64,000 nucleotides of DNA from Diphasiastrum complanatum (Eukaryota; Streptophyta; Lycopodiopsida; Lycopodiales; Lycopodiaceae). A program made the translations under genes and the position numbers. Numbering within the stretch: the first letter of the stretch is position 1; the number at the start of each line of letters is the position of its first letter. The notes below the pieces were generated by a model. That model saw nothing but the letters and a program-made list of their open reading frames with translations, made no database searches and was not told the DNA's origin. Positions 18,243 through 28,852 of the stretch are shown piece after piece. Location: contig CM055101.1 in NCBI GenBank assembly GCA_029204225.1, positions 30,534,519-30,598,518 of the forward strand, in the 5' to 3' direction.

Positions 18243-20330
18243 TCATTTTGGCTACTGGGGTAAAATGGTTTTTGTGTAGTTCAATCCTTCAACTTGTAGA
18301 AAACCTCTTGCTACAAGTTTAGCTTTGTAGCGTTCCACGTCCCTATCTGCTCCAAGATTTAATTTGTAAACCCACTTCGATCCAATCACCTTGCGTCCTG
18401 GTGGTAACAGTGTCAAACTCCATGTTTGATTTGTTGTGATGGCACCTATTTTTTCCTTCATTGCTTTCCACCATTTTTCTATGTCTCTCCCAGTTGTGGC
18501 TTCATGGAAGGTATTAGGCTCTTGAATGCCTATCTCGGGATCTTGGATTGCCATGAGCCCTGCATTATCAAAACAAGTTGGAGGCCTACAAATTTGATAT
18601 GATCTTCATGCCCTCTGCTTAATTCCTTGTTGTGCTGACTCGTGAACCCTGGTCATGTCATCACAAGGCTGATCAACCTCTTGTGCCTGCTCAATTTCAT
18701 GTTGCTACACTTGATATTCTTTGAGATTCAAGTCATCTGATCTGCCATCATGTTCATCCATTTTGCTATCTCCTTGAGTGTTTTCAAAATGTTCAATTTC
18801 AAGAAGTAGATTTCGATGTGTATTTTTATTTGCATTTCTTCAAAAACTACATTACGGCTACAAATATTTTTCTGAGTTTCTATCTTGACCAGTCTGTAGC
18901 TCTTGGTACGACAACTATATTCCACAAAAATGCAGCGCTCTGATTTCATTTCCATTTTTTTTCTTTTCTCTTTGGGCATACTTTGTGCCATCTCCACAAG
19001 TACACGATTTTTGCATTCAGCCACACCATTCCCTTGTGAGAGTGTATGTACTGCCTCTCTATTCCTTCCTTTTCGCAAAATGCAACAAACTGATTTGACA
19101 TGTACTCGCCCCATTGTCAGACCTGATTTTGATGATCTTGCCTCATGTTTGATGTTCCACATAGGATCCGAATTCCACGAACTTGTCAAAAACTTGTCTT
19201 TTCCTTGCCAAGGAAAAAACAAACACCTTTCTTGTATAAGCATCACTGAAGATGATGACTTACTTAGATACACCCACTGAGATTTGGTGCATTGGTCCAC
19301 ATATATCTATGTGTACCAATTCAAGAGGTTGTTTTCCTCTTACAACTCCTTCTTGTGGGAAAGTCGTCTTCTGCTGTTTGCCATACACACAAGCTTGACA
19401 ATGCACCCTTCTTGGATTTGAGTCATTCTCTAGCCCTACAACCATTCCTTTTTAAAGGATAGACCTGATTGCATCTTCTCCAAGGTGTCCCAGTCTCTGA
19501 TGCCACAACATGTTTAACTGGCTTGGCACGTCTTCTGCAGCATTTGCTTCATCTCTGCCATGACCATTCACCTTGTAAAAATCACCAACTTTTTCTGCTT
19601 TCATTATGTGACACTTACCATCTAGTACAATGGTAATCCTTGCTACTGATATGAGGCTGTTTTCCAAATTTGGGACATGAAGTACTTATCTCAGTATTTT
19701 CTTGCAACCTCCTACAAACATTCACTACACACTTCCCATCCTTGCTACATTGAGCCCCCCATTGTCCCCCATGTACACTGATCTTCCTTGGTGAAGTACT
19801 TGATATTCATGTAGGATATCCATGTAAGGAGTCATATGGCTGGTTTTCCCTGAGTCAATGTACTAGCTGTGATCCAACTACTCATGGGTGGCAAGTTTTT
19901 CACTAATTGTGTTTGCATAATGCTTCATACCACAGTTATCATGCTCTGCTACAACATTTACTTGATGTGGTTTTTCTTTCTGTCCTATGCACACTTTGGA
20001 CGATCATTCTTGAAATGTCCAATGACCCCACAATAAAAGCATGCCTTGGATTTGGAGTTGCAGTTCTGCATGTCCTCGCTATTGTGAAGAAAGCATATTC
20101 AATACCACTTGAGTTGAAACTCTTATTTCTTCAGAGTTCTTCCTATAATAGCCGCCCAACCACATAATCCTGTGTTAGGGTTGTGGATATTCCTTCTAGT
20201 AAGAATATCAAATTTTCATATGACTCTGGAAGGCTTTCCAAAAGGACTGCAATCAAGTCATTTTCTACCACTATAGTGTCTATTGTAAATATCTCATCCC
20301 CTATGTTTTTTAGGCCCTCCTATATTGAAT
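18243..20330 (-). pseudogene. Copia H gag-protease-integrase-RT remnant
   Basis: Minus-strand polyprotein remains, from high to low coordinate: gag core (ESLPESYENLIFLLEGIST, about 20170-20260), zinc knuckle CFYCGVIGHFKNDR whose last Cys is Arg (about 20005-20045), a weak protease trace (WITASTLTQGK, about 19870), pre-integrase WHQRLGHLGEDA (about 19480), integrase start CQACVYGKQQK and LVHIDICGPM (about 19300-19400), a degraded core with NGVAECKNRVLVEMAQ (about 19000), GRKVIGSKWVYKLN and YKAKLVARGFLQVEG (18290-18400). It stops in RT at FLPQ-PK (the TFAPVAKM position) where R1 begins. Many stops and frameshifts are present. Confidence 0.85.
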
Positions 20331-20595
20331 AATAGAACCATAGTACAAACGGGCAACTCTGCTGTCCATATATAAAAAACAGAGCTTCTATATCATTCCA
20401 AGAACTAGACAAATAGGTCCTCGTTCAAGAACCTCTGCACCTAGAGCGTGGACAGTCTGCCAGAAACCTCCTGTCTTTAGACATGGGAGGAATAAGGACC
20501 TCCTATCTGTAGACATACGATCGTTGAGCGATGCATTCCAATAGAAATGAAAAGTTATTATGAAGAGTTGTGTTCAAACTAATAGAAACTGAGTG
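20331..20595 (-). repeat. Module U, copy 1
   Basis: About 265 bp that recur at 27690-27962 (same orientation) and, inverted, at 34935-35222. Conserved blocks include GAGGTCCTTATTCCTCCCAT and GTGCAGAGGTTC (minus reading). It may be the 5' part of copia H, but no gag motif could be read. Confidence 0.6.
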
Positions 20596-20700
20596 CTCTC
20601 TCTCTCTCTCTCTTTCTTGCTCGTTCTTCTCTTGGAACTTTTTTATTTCATTTGCAATTAATCCAATATGGTGTGGATCTAGGATTCGGGCCTGTTAAAA
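20596..20700 (-). mobile_element. SINE-like element with CT/GA tail, copy 1 (5'-truncated)
   Basis: Minus strand: a B-box-like GGCCCGAATCC (about 20682-20692), CCACACCATATTGGATTAAT, then AAATAAAAAAGTTCC, GAGAGAAGAACGAGCAAG and a GA tail (CT at 20596-20613). The body matches the copies at 27963-28090, 30610-30801 and 34260-34447. Confidence 0.45.
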
Positions 20701-20840
20701 ATATCACTTCCAACTTGATGTACTTTGTAGATCTCAAGTTAATTGATCTTGATAGGATCTCACACGTGTGGAGTCTGTTCCCACGTGTTGAAGAATGTAA
20801 AAAGTCACTTTTATAAAGTTAGATTGATTTTAGCTTGATT

Positions 20841-21528
20841 TGTGTGATTGACCTTTGAAGAATCTTGAAAATGGTCAAATTGATCAAACTTTGTGTAAAT
20901 AGATTGGACTTCCATGTGAATGAGTTATTACTCACACATGTCAAGATACCATTCACAAGTGTGGATAAGCTTCTAGAAGATAAGATAAGATAGGAAGATA
21001 CCATTAGATATTATTTTATAGGGAATATTCCTATAAATGTGGAAGACTAGCTTTTTGTTTTCTAGCCAAAGAGAATAGTCAACTTTGGGAAATGAACACA
21101 TATGGCTCCCATTGGTGGATCTGGATGACTAGGCACTCTTCACACATGTGAAGGCTTGCTGGACAGTACACAACTCGTGGATGTACTTGATCTATAGAGG
21201 GATCAACCAAATCAATAACAAGTTGATGTGACATTGGCAAATTCTAGTCTTGGTTGTGCTTTCCACATTTGTCTTGAGTTTTTATGATTGGAATGCATTT
21301 GTAAGCTAATTCATTTGTAAGCCATACTGGTACTATCCTCCACATGTGTGAGGCCGCCCATCCATGTTTTTGATCATTTGATCCATTGCTCTTGCCTAAG
21401 TCATAGTGTAAAGCATCTAGTTCAAGATCTAAGACCTAGAACTTGATAGATCTTTGGATTAAGCAATCAATAACTCTTAATGATTGACAAGTACAGCCAT
21501 ATTTGTCCTTTTTCTCTTAAAATTGACA
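20841..21528 (+). repeat. LTR of copia D1 (5' LTR)
   Basis: Ends AAATTGACA directly before a perfect primer-binding site. The start is placed near TGTGTGATTGACC (20841) because the duplicate copy at 28217 lacks everything between about 20838 and 21496. It contains a TATA-like CTATAAATGTGG (about 21032) and palindromic TTCACACATGTGAAG (about 21140) plus CCACATGTGTGAGG (about 21343). The exact start is uncertain by a few bases. Confidence 0.7.
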
Positions 21529-21541
21529 TGGTATCAGAGCC
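21529..21541 (+). other. Primer-binding site of D1
   Basis: TGGTATCAGAGCC, an exact initiator Met tRNA type site, joined to the LTR end. Confidence 0.95.
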
Positions 21542-22121
21542 AAGTCTAAGAGTGATCTAAATGATTAATATTACTTGTGAAATCATTGACAATGTGTTCT
21601 TTTTGAGTTCTAATTGAGAGGGCGAGTTCAAGGAGAGAGGTATCATCATTATTTTTGGTCAAGATCGATTTGTGGGCTGCTGAAGTACTGTCCACACATG
21701 TGAAACCATACAACAACCTTCAAATTAACTTCGATTAGTGTTCTTGATCCAAAAAGTGCATACTAGTCCAAAATTCAAGATTTTTAGTGCATTGTCTAGA
21801 TCTAGGTTCAGTCTATTGAATGCTAATGATCAAATAGTGATTTGAGTCATGGAAGCAATTCATTTTTAAGCATTAGATCAGATCTTTAAGGCTAATTTGT
21901 TCAGATCTTAAGTGTGTGTGAAATATCAAACAAAATTGAACTAGGAATAATTTCTTGGAGGAGTGATTTGCTAGGATATTTGTAGTTGATCTATTATACC
22001 ATCATCCAAGTTGAACTAGGACTGATTGGGCCGAGATTAGAAGCTTTTTGAAAGCTAGAAATCTATCTTAGATCACTCTTTATCAAGAGATCTTTGTGTA
22101 TCTCATAGGCTTTCATTCACA
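21542..22121 (+). other. Leader of D1
   Basis: Non-coding 580 bp between primer-binding site and gag, nearly identical to 28273-28852. It includes a CACACATGTG motif (CCACACATGTGAAACC, about 21694). Confidence 0.8.
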
Positions 22122-22914
22122 ATGGCATCCATAGAATCTAGTGAGAAACTAACTTCCACAAACTATTCCATTTGGAAAGTAAGAATGGAATCACTACTCG
22201 TGGTTAATGATCTCTTTGATATTGTCTTAGGAGTTGAGGAAGAGCCTCAAGCTTCCCAAGAACAACTAAAATACAAGAAGAGAGTTAGATTAGCCCTACA
22301 TTGCTTGAAGTTAAATGTAAGCAATGACCTCTTGAAGGAGGTGGCTTCTTGTACCACATCAAAAGAGGCTTGGGATTCACTAAAGACCATTTATGAATCC
22401 AATAACACTTCAAGAGTGCCTATGCTAAGAAACTTGACCTTGCAAGGCATGAGGGGAAGTGGAGAAAATGGAAAAGAGTATGTCCTAAGGATAAAATCTT
22501 TGAACAAAGAATTGGAATCTATAGGAGAGAAGATTCAAGACAATGAGCTAGTACAAGTAATTTTGAATGGAGTAGGAGATGAGTTCTCTAATCTAGTTCA
22601 ATAGTTTGCTATTCAAGACCAACTTCCATCAATTGAAAAATTGCATAATGTTCTTGTGGCCGAGGAGAGTAAGCTTCTACACCTCAAAACAAGAATGGGG
22701 TCCTTATCACTACATACTGGTGATGAGAAAGCAAACTTCACATCTAAAGGCAAAACAAAGAACTCATCCTTTCAAGAAGATCCAGGGCAAGGATGCCGAG
22801 GCAAAGGATGGAGGATCTACCTCCAAAGGGAAGCAAAAGAACAAAGCAAAGCTAAAGTGTTTCTTTTGTGGGAAGAAAGGACACTTTTCTTCTGAATGTT
22901 ATAAGAAGAAGAAG
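22122..22914 (+). pseudogene. Copia D1 gag (stop and frameshift)
   Basis: ATG start MASIESSEKLTSTNYSIWKV; gag body KLNVSNDLLKEVASCTTSKE, NTSRVPMLRNLTLQGMRG, ELVQVILNGVGDEFSNLVQ. A TAG at 22602-22604 replaces the Ser codon of D2, and a frameshift near 22680 follows. The zinc knuckle CFFCGKKGHFSSEC (about 22859-22900) is intact in its frame. At 22914 a deletion removes the protease and joins KKKK to module V. Its twin is 28853-29755. Confidence 0.92.
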
Positions 22915-23364
22915 ATGCATTACCTACCAACCCTCTACAATCAATCCAAATGGTGTTGATCTATGTTCGAGAATTTACACCTTATATATGTACTTCGAGT
23001 GTACATGGTCTATCAAGGTGGATTCCAATGTCAGGCTGAAAAATTCCATGGTAAGCAACTCTCTTGATTACAAAAACATGTACTATGAAGGAACACTCTC
23101 GCAAACTAGAGTAGTAATATGAAACATCTCAAGGAGATATAATTTAAAGTGAGTTGCATAAGTGTGAAGGTAACCATGACTGTTGAAGGAACACTATTGC
23201 AAACTAGAGAGTACCAATATGGACCATTTGAAGGCAATATAATTTAATTTGAATTGAGCTGAAGAAGTGTGAAAAATGCACTTAACAATAAGCTTTGACT
23301 CTTAATACTAAGCCAATATGTATTCCACAATGTGGAAATTTGATTGACTTGGCACTTAAATCAT

Positions 23365-23367
<3 letters not shown>
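22915..23367 (+). repeat. Module V, copy 1
   Basis: About 450 bp starting GATGCATTACCTACCAACC, present also at 30109-30575 and 33716-34210. It contains an imperfect internal duplication of about 115 bp (GAAGGAACACT…AACTAGAG…ATATAATTTAA). It is non-coding as far as can be read. Confidence 0.75.

Positions 23368-23454
<87 letters not shown>
23368..23454. repeat. (GA)n microsatellite, 87 bp
   Basis: GA repeats with one C interruption (23404). In the duplicate at 30758 the tract is preceded by a SINE-like body; here the body is missing and the tract touches TCATTGC. Confidence 0.97.
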
Positions 23455-23455
<1 letters not shown>

Positions 23456-24033
23456 ACTTAGTTTGTATAAGTACATAGTGTATTAATGTTGTGAATGAGG
23501 GCATGTTGCCCATACATAGCATGAGAGAGATGAGGTGAAGACGTTTGAAAGAGTGTCATTTTGGCCGATAACACGATAGCATTATGATTATCACAGAATA
23601 AGATTGTAGGGCTGTGTTGATACTAATTAACGTCTAACAATAAATTTCTCAACCAAAACGCTTTCTTAATTGCTTGAGAAGCAGCCATATATTCTGCTTT
23701 TGTAGAAGAAAGTGTGATAGAGGTTTGCTCATGACTGTTTCATGAGATAGGACCGTTGATGAAGAAGAATGTAAATCCAGATGTGGACTTACGATTGTCT
23801 ACATCTCCTCCCCAGCTTGCGTTAGAATATCCACTAAGCTGAAGAAGATTGTCGTTGTTGACATCTCCATAGCAGATGCACTGGTCCATGGTAGCTCGAA
23901 TATATCTCATGACTCTTATGAGAGCCTTCTAATGGGTAATGCCAGGATTAGCCATATATTGGCTGAGTGAGCTTACAACAAAAGAAATATCTGGTCTTGT
24001 GCAGACATTGCATACATGAGGGATCCTTGGGCA
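23455..24033 (-). pseudogene. Copia I RNase H fragment, copy 1
   Basis: Minus strand RNase H region of copia: GYSNASWGGDVDN, STSGFTFFF, SITLSSTKAEYMAAS, then NPTNLILCDNQ-type region (degraded; FYDNQSAIALSAK in the twin) and the C-terminal HALIHN stretch. It is the same as 30802-31370. It is cut at 24033, where Ty3/gypsy DNA begins. Confidence 0.8.
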
Positions 24034-25545
24034 AGTGATCCAGTTTATGCTGGATAAGAAGAAGGAAATGGAGCAGATGATCTTTGATCTAGGATTCGAA
24101 AACACTCTGATCAGCCAAAAAATTGTCTAGCTGGATCGAGAGGTGAAGATAGCCAAACAACATGAAGAAAAGGCTGAAAGCGAAAAGAAGTTGGCCCAGC
24201 AACAAGCTGATCACTTGGAAACCTACATCAGTTCCTTGCAAAACGCCCTGACAACCGCACAGGATCAGGTAGACAAGGTAGTGCAAGATGCCAAGCAACA
24301 GGTGCAGCTGCTGAAGGGGCAATTACAGATGTCCAAACAAGATCGCCCATGGCTTCAAGGTGAATTGGATGTGACCACCCTTGAGCGTGATGCCTATCTG
24401 CAAATGCAAATACCACATCATCCGGTCACACCGACGGAGATTGCGTATTTATTCAAGAAAGTGGAAACATACAAGGTGGCCCTTCAGGGATTCCAAGGCC
24501 GCTTTGATAGGTTCAAACGAGCAGCTTCAACCGAGTTGGCAAAGGCAAAAGAGACCATTACCGCCTATGAAAAAGCAGCTGCTCAAGTGTTGGAAGCCGG
24601 ACCACAAATCCCCGTCCCGGTCATGCCGCAATTCTCCCCTCCGTGCCAAGAAGCTGTACCAATGGATACAGGGATTGATTCAAGCATGGACCAGGGGGGA
24701 GCTCCACATCTAGTAGATCAACTGTCAACCGTACCAGCAGTACAAGCAGATCCATCCTCATCAAGGACAAGACATTTATTCAGAAGGCCCATCAGCGTCA
24801 AGGACCAGATCCAGACCTTCTTAAAGCAGCATCCGCATGAGTCCTCGCGTGGTGGATGGGTTCTGAAATTTAAGACGTCCAAGACCGAGGCCGGCAAAGA
24901 CAAAAATACCTACATTGGGAGAACAGCCGGCATGGAGAATCACGGTTTTTAAGAAAACTCCAGAATCATTTAGGAGTTACATCGCCAGCCCTCGCCAGTT
25001 ACGGGTAGATCCTTATTATGTGGCAATGCCGTGAAGACATAAATGGAAAGATTTGGAATTGGCTATGGACAAAGTCACCATCCATACGCCCAATTGGCCA
25101 ATCATCCATCAGCCTTACAATTGGAACATTTCAGTGGACTTCCACCATGCCTTACAAGCATATCAGAGAGAGTATGTCCACTCTTTGGATCCAACGGTGC
25201 GACAATCGGCAATGTTTGTTAAAGATTTAACTCTATTGGCGTCAGTGGCAACCAAATGGGACAATTGCCTTCCTACCCTGGCAATCGATCCAAATAAGCC
25301 GATGGCCTCAGAACAAATCAAAGATCAGCTGCCAATTGCTTGACTGTATTTCCGCGCAGCTATGATGGGAGGCTCTTGAAATCGTGCTTCACCTCATGGA
25401 CAGCTTCCAAGTGGATTGCCGGAGCCCACCATGGTTTCTTGCCACACAATTTGGATTTCAATACTGCATGCCTTGACTTTATGGAGAAGGTGCAGTATCA
25501 TTTTATTAAGATTCGGCGCGAAGCCAATAAAAGTCTCCAATAATT
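24034..25545 (+). pseudogene. Coiled-coil reading frame of a Ty3/gypsy element
   Basis: A 269-codon open frame (24143-24952) with a long predicted coiled coil over residues about 1-70 (Gln/Lys/Glu-rich, AESEKKLAQQQADHLETYIS), a second helix at about 100-150 (FKRAASTELAKAKETITAYE), a Pro-rich linker and a basic C-terminus (GGWVLKFKTSKTEAGKDK). After frame breaks the same protein seems to continue (TIHTPNWPIIHQPYNWNISV; REYVHSLDPTVRQSAMFVKD; CLDFMEKVQYHFIKIRREAN) to a stop at 25541, just before the polypurine tract and LTR. The tail FIKIRREANKSLQ also ends the gypsy fragment at 16170. It could be an extra gene between pol and LTR, or a gag N-part joined by deletion. No catalytic motif. Confidence 0.6.
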
Positions 25546-25578
25546 GCATATTGCAGGTGTCATGGTGGTGGGAGATAT

Positions 25579-26338
25579 TGTTGGAGGGTTTGTGGATCCC
25601 AAGGAAATCCTAACCCTAGTTAATAAGTGAGAGGGATTTGGCACCCTACGTGTGTAAGTCCAACCCGATGATCACATAGTTATTTGATTGATTGGTTAAA
25701 ATTTAATAAAGGACTTTAGGCCTTTTTGCGGGACTTTTAATGTCGCAGGGCCTAAATGTCAAGTTAGTGAACAAAGTTGGATTTCCCTCTAATTTTGATG
25801 GTTCCCACACTTTTTTAAATTTGAATAAAAAGAGAGACAAGACTGGACCAATAGGATTCAGAGGCTAGGGTGCTCCTCTCTACTATAAAAAGGGACCAAC
25901 TCGAGTTGCTCCTGATGTTCATTTCTTCATTTCAATAAAGCAGATTGGTTCTCTTTAGAAATGGATTGATGATTGTCCTTGCTCTTCCTTTCTTTTCCTC
26001 CATTTCTCATGCTTCCTTTGTATTTGCTAATTGTTGGATTTGATCATTACTGGGATTGCTATTTCTTATGCTTTTTGTGAGAGAGAAAATGAGAGAGAGA
26101 AGAGTAAGTTTCTATCATTGTTGTGGATTTAGGGTTAATGGAAGTAACAGTTAATGGATGTACTATTAATGCTTAGTGTTAATGGATGTTAGTGTTAGAT
26201 CCTCCATTCATGTTGAAATCTGAACTATACTATCGCTCTCATGGGAACGAACCTCCGCGTGACAACTAACTTCGTCTCTTTGATGCTAGATTGACGATCT
26301 TGGATTCCGGTTAGGCAAGGAAAGAAACCCACTACAAC
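25579..26338 (+). repeat. Ty3/gypsy LTR, copy 2
   Basis: Starts TGTTGGAGGGTTTG after GGTGGTGGGAGATAT and ends CCCACTACAAC at the R1 joint. Carries TATA-like CTACTATAAAAAGGGA and TTCAATAAAGC. Duplicate of 16229-16989. Confidence 0.88.
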
Positions 26339-27238
26339 TTTCATTGTGTTAGTGATTAAGATCTCACACACGCACACACACACACACACACATTTTTAAA
26401 GCTTTCTTTCAAGCTTTATCCTTTTCTCTACTTATCTCTCTTAAGCTCTCTCTTTTTCTAGAGACAACATCAAGCAAACCATCATCATTGCAACTTCCAA
26501 AACAAGAGAAACTAATGCGGCTCCTCCTATGTTCTCCCTTAATATAGATAAGAGGCATTGATGGTAGTATCATGGGGGGGGGATAGAGAGAGGATCCACA
26601 AATCAATCTACAATGATAGGTAGTCTCTTGAAATCTCTTGGAAGGATGTTACACATATGACTCTCTGCATACTAAATTTAGCTCATAAGTTGAGGTCCCA
26701 AGCCTACTTTGACCTAAAAGCAAATTATCATATCCACCATGTTTGGGGCCATAAGTAGATTATATTAAAAAAGTTTCATTCAATGCTTAGTCCTAATAAA
26801 TGAGTTTCATTCAATAAGGAGTCCAAAAAAATAATATCGGCTTCATTCCACCCTAAAAATTACAAATATTTGAGTTATATTTCATGCAACTAAAGACATA
26901 TGATAGACAATTATGATTAACAAAACAACCATACATGAATGGACCAAAAACAAAAATAGTCCAAGTACAAAAATATATATAAATGTACATATATATAGGC
27001 CAGCATACAAAAACTAGCTAGATCCACCAACTGAGTCCTCATCATAGCCACGAACATTAGACTCACGGTGTTGCGATTGATGAGATGGGAAGTTTGGTAC
27101 CTGCATGCAACAAACATGAATTAGTGTTGTGAGAAATGTGGTGAGAATGAGAGAGAGACTCTATGAATGTAATGAAGTTAAAATCTATTCTGAAGCCATA
27201 CCTCAGAAGCTATTGTTAGATTGTTCTACTATCGGGAG
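26339..27238 (+). mobile_element. Repeat R1, copy c (3'-shortened)
   Basis: Matches 16990-17820 of copy b closely: CA tract, a 9-base G run (26574-26582), GGTACCTGCATGCAACAAACA and ATTGTTCTACTATCGGGAGT. It then jumps, at an AGTA microhomology, to sequence equal to 19797 of the first composite, so the R1 distal end and most of copia H are deleted. Confidence 0.65.
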
Positions 27239-27690
27239 TACTTGATATTCATGCAGGATATCCGTGTAAGGAGACATATGGCTGGTTGTCCCTGAGTCAA
27301 TGTACCAGCTGTAATCCAACTACTCATGGGTGGCAAGTTTCTCACTACTTATGTTTGCATAATGCTTCATAACACAGTTATCATGCTCTGCTACAACATT
27401 TACTTGATGTGGTTTTCCTTTCTGTCCTATGCATGCTTTGGACGATCATTCTTGAAATGTCCAATGACCTCACAATAAAAGCATGCCTTGGCTTCAGATT
27501 TATTCTTGTAATAGCCGCCCTATCACATAATCCTGTGTTAGGGCTGTGGATATTCCTTCTAGTAAGAATATCAAATTTTCATATGACTCTGGAAGGCTTC
27601 CCAAAAGGACCGCAATCAAGTCATTTTCTACCACTATAGTGTCTATTGTAAATATCTCATCCCCTATGTTTTTTAGGCCCTCCTATATTG
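27239..27690 (-). pseudogene. Copia H gag remnant, copy 2
   Basis: Minus strand counterpart of 19797-20330: a protease-region trace, the zinc-knuckle relic CFYCEVIGHFKNDR (Cys to Arg at the last position, as in copy 1), and the gag core LESLPESYENLIFLL. It is shorter than copy 1 by a further deletion of about 100 bp after the knuckle. Confidence 0.78.
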
Positions 27691-27961
27691 AATAATAGAA
27701 CCACAGTACAAACGGGCAACTCTGCTGCCCATATATAAAAAACAGAGGATGCTTCTATATCATTCCAAGGACTAGACAAATAGGTCCTCGTTCAAGAACC
27801 TCTGCACCTGGAGCATGGACAGTCTACCAAGAACCTCCTGTCTTTAGACATGGGAGGAATAAGGACCTCCTATCTGTAGACATACGATCGTTGAGCGATG
27901 CATTCCAATAGAAATGAGAAGTTATTATGAAGAGTTGTGTCCAAACTAATAGAAACTGAGT

Positions 27962-27962
<1 letters not shown>
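27690..27962 (-). repeat. Module U, copy 2
   Basis: Near-identical to 20331-20595, in the same position between copia H gag and the CT tract. Confidence 0.65.
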
Positions 27963-28005
<43 letters not shown>

Positions 28006-28090
28006 GCTCATTCTTCTCTCGGAACTTTTTTATTTCACTTGCAATTAATCCAATATGGTGTGGATTTGGGATTCGGGCCTGTTAAAAATA
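27963..28090 (-). mobile_element. SINE-like element with CT/GA tail, copy 2
   Basis: (CT)19 at 27963-28000 is the tail; reading the minus strand backwards from it gives GAGAATGAGCAAG, TTCCGAGAGAAG, GGATTAATT, CCACACCATATT and a B-box-like GGCCCGAATCCC (28068-28079). The 5' half is absent. Confidence 0.45.
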
Positions 28091-28259
28091 TCACTTCCAA
28101 CTTGATGTACCTTGTAGATCTCAAGTTAATTGATCTTGATATGAACTCACACGTGTGGAGTCTGTTCCCACATGTTGAAGAATGTACAAAAGTCACTTTT
28201 ATAAAGTTAGATTGATTTTAGCTTGAGTCATATTTGTCCTTTTTCTCTGAAAATTGACA
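28091..28259 (+). repeat. Shared flank plus the last 30-odd bp of the D2 5' LTR
   Basis: 28091-28216 equals 20700-20838 of composite 1 (with ACTCACACGTGTGGAGTC). From about 28223 (CATATTTGTCC…AAATTGACA) it equals the LTR end of D1. The other roughly 658 bp of the LTR are deleted here. Confidence 0.75.
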
Positions 28260-28272
28260 TGGTATCAGAGCC
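28260..28272 (+). other. Primer-binding site of D2
   Basis: TGGTATCAGAGCC directly after the LTR remnant. Confidence 0.95.
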
Positions 28273-28852
28273 AAGTCTAAGAGTGATCTAAATGATTAAT
28301 AGTACTTGTGAAATCATTGACAATATGTTCTTTTTGAGTTCTAGTTGAGAGGGCGAGTTCAAGGAGAGAGGTATCATAAATATTTCTGGTCAAGATCTAT
28401 TTGTGGGCTGCTGAAGTACTGTCCACGCATGTGAAACCATACAACAACCTTCAAATTAACTTCGATTAGTGTTCTTGATCCAAAAAGTGCATACTAGTCC
28501 AAAATTCAGGATTTTTAGTGCATTGTCTAGATCTAGGTTCAATCTATTGAATGCTAATGATCAAATAGTGATTTGAGTCATGGAAGCAATTTGTTTTTAA
28601 GCATTAGATCAGATCTTTAAGGCTGATTTGTTCAGATCTTAAGTGTGTGTGAAATATCAAATAAAATTGAACTAGAAATAATTTCTTGGAGGAGTGATTT
28701 GCTAGGATATTTGTAGTTGATCTATTATACCATCATCCAAGTTGAGCTAAGATTGATTGGGCCGAGATTAGAAGCTTTTTGAAAGCTAGAAATCTATCTT
28801 AGATCACTCTTTATCAAGAGATCTTTGTGTATATCATACGCTTTTATTAACA
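28273..28852 (+). other. Leader of D2
   Basis: Non-coding leader, nearly identical to 21542-22121. Confidence 0.8.

Noticed and set aside
18903-19280. 125-codon plus-strand frame over copia H integrase
   Set aside because: It is the opposite-strand shadow of the minus-strand integrase remnant.
23282-23486. Ser/Leu or Arg/Glu repeat proteins across the GA/CT tracts (also 4755-4943, 34232-34450, 30600-30869)
   Set aside because: They are translations of dinucleotide microsatellites and have no independent coding evidence.
16229-26338. The two gypsy LTRs as the ends of one element
   Set aside because: Both have 3'-end gypsy DNA and a polypurine tract on their left and R1 on their right at the same base, so they are duplicates of one joint.
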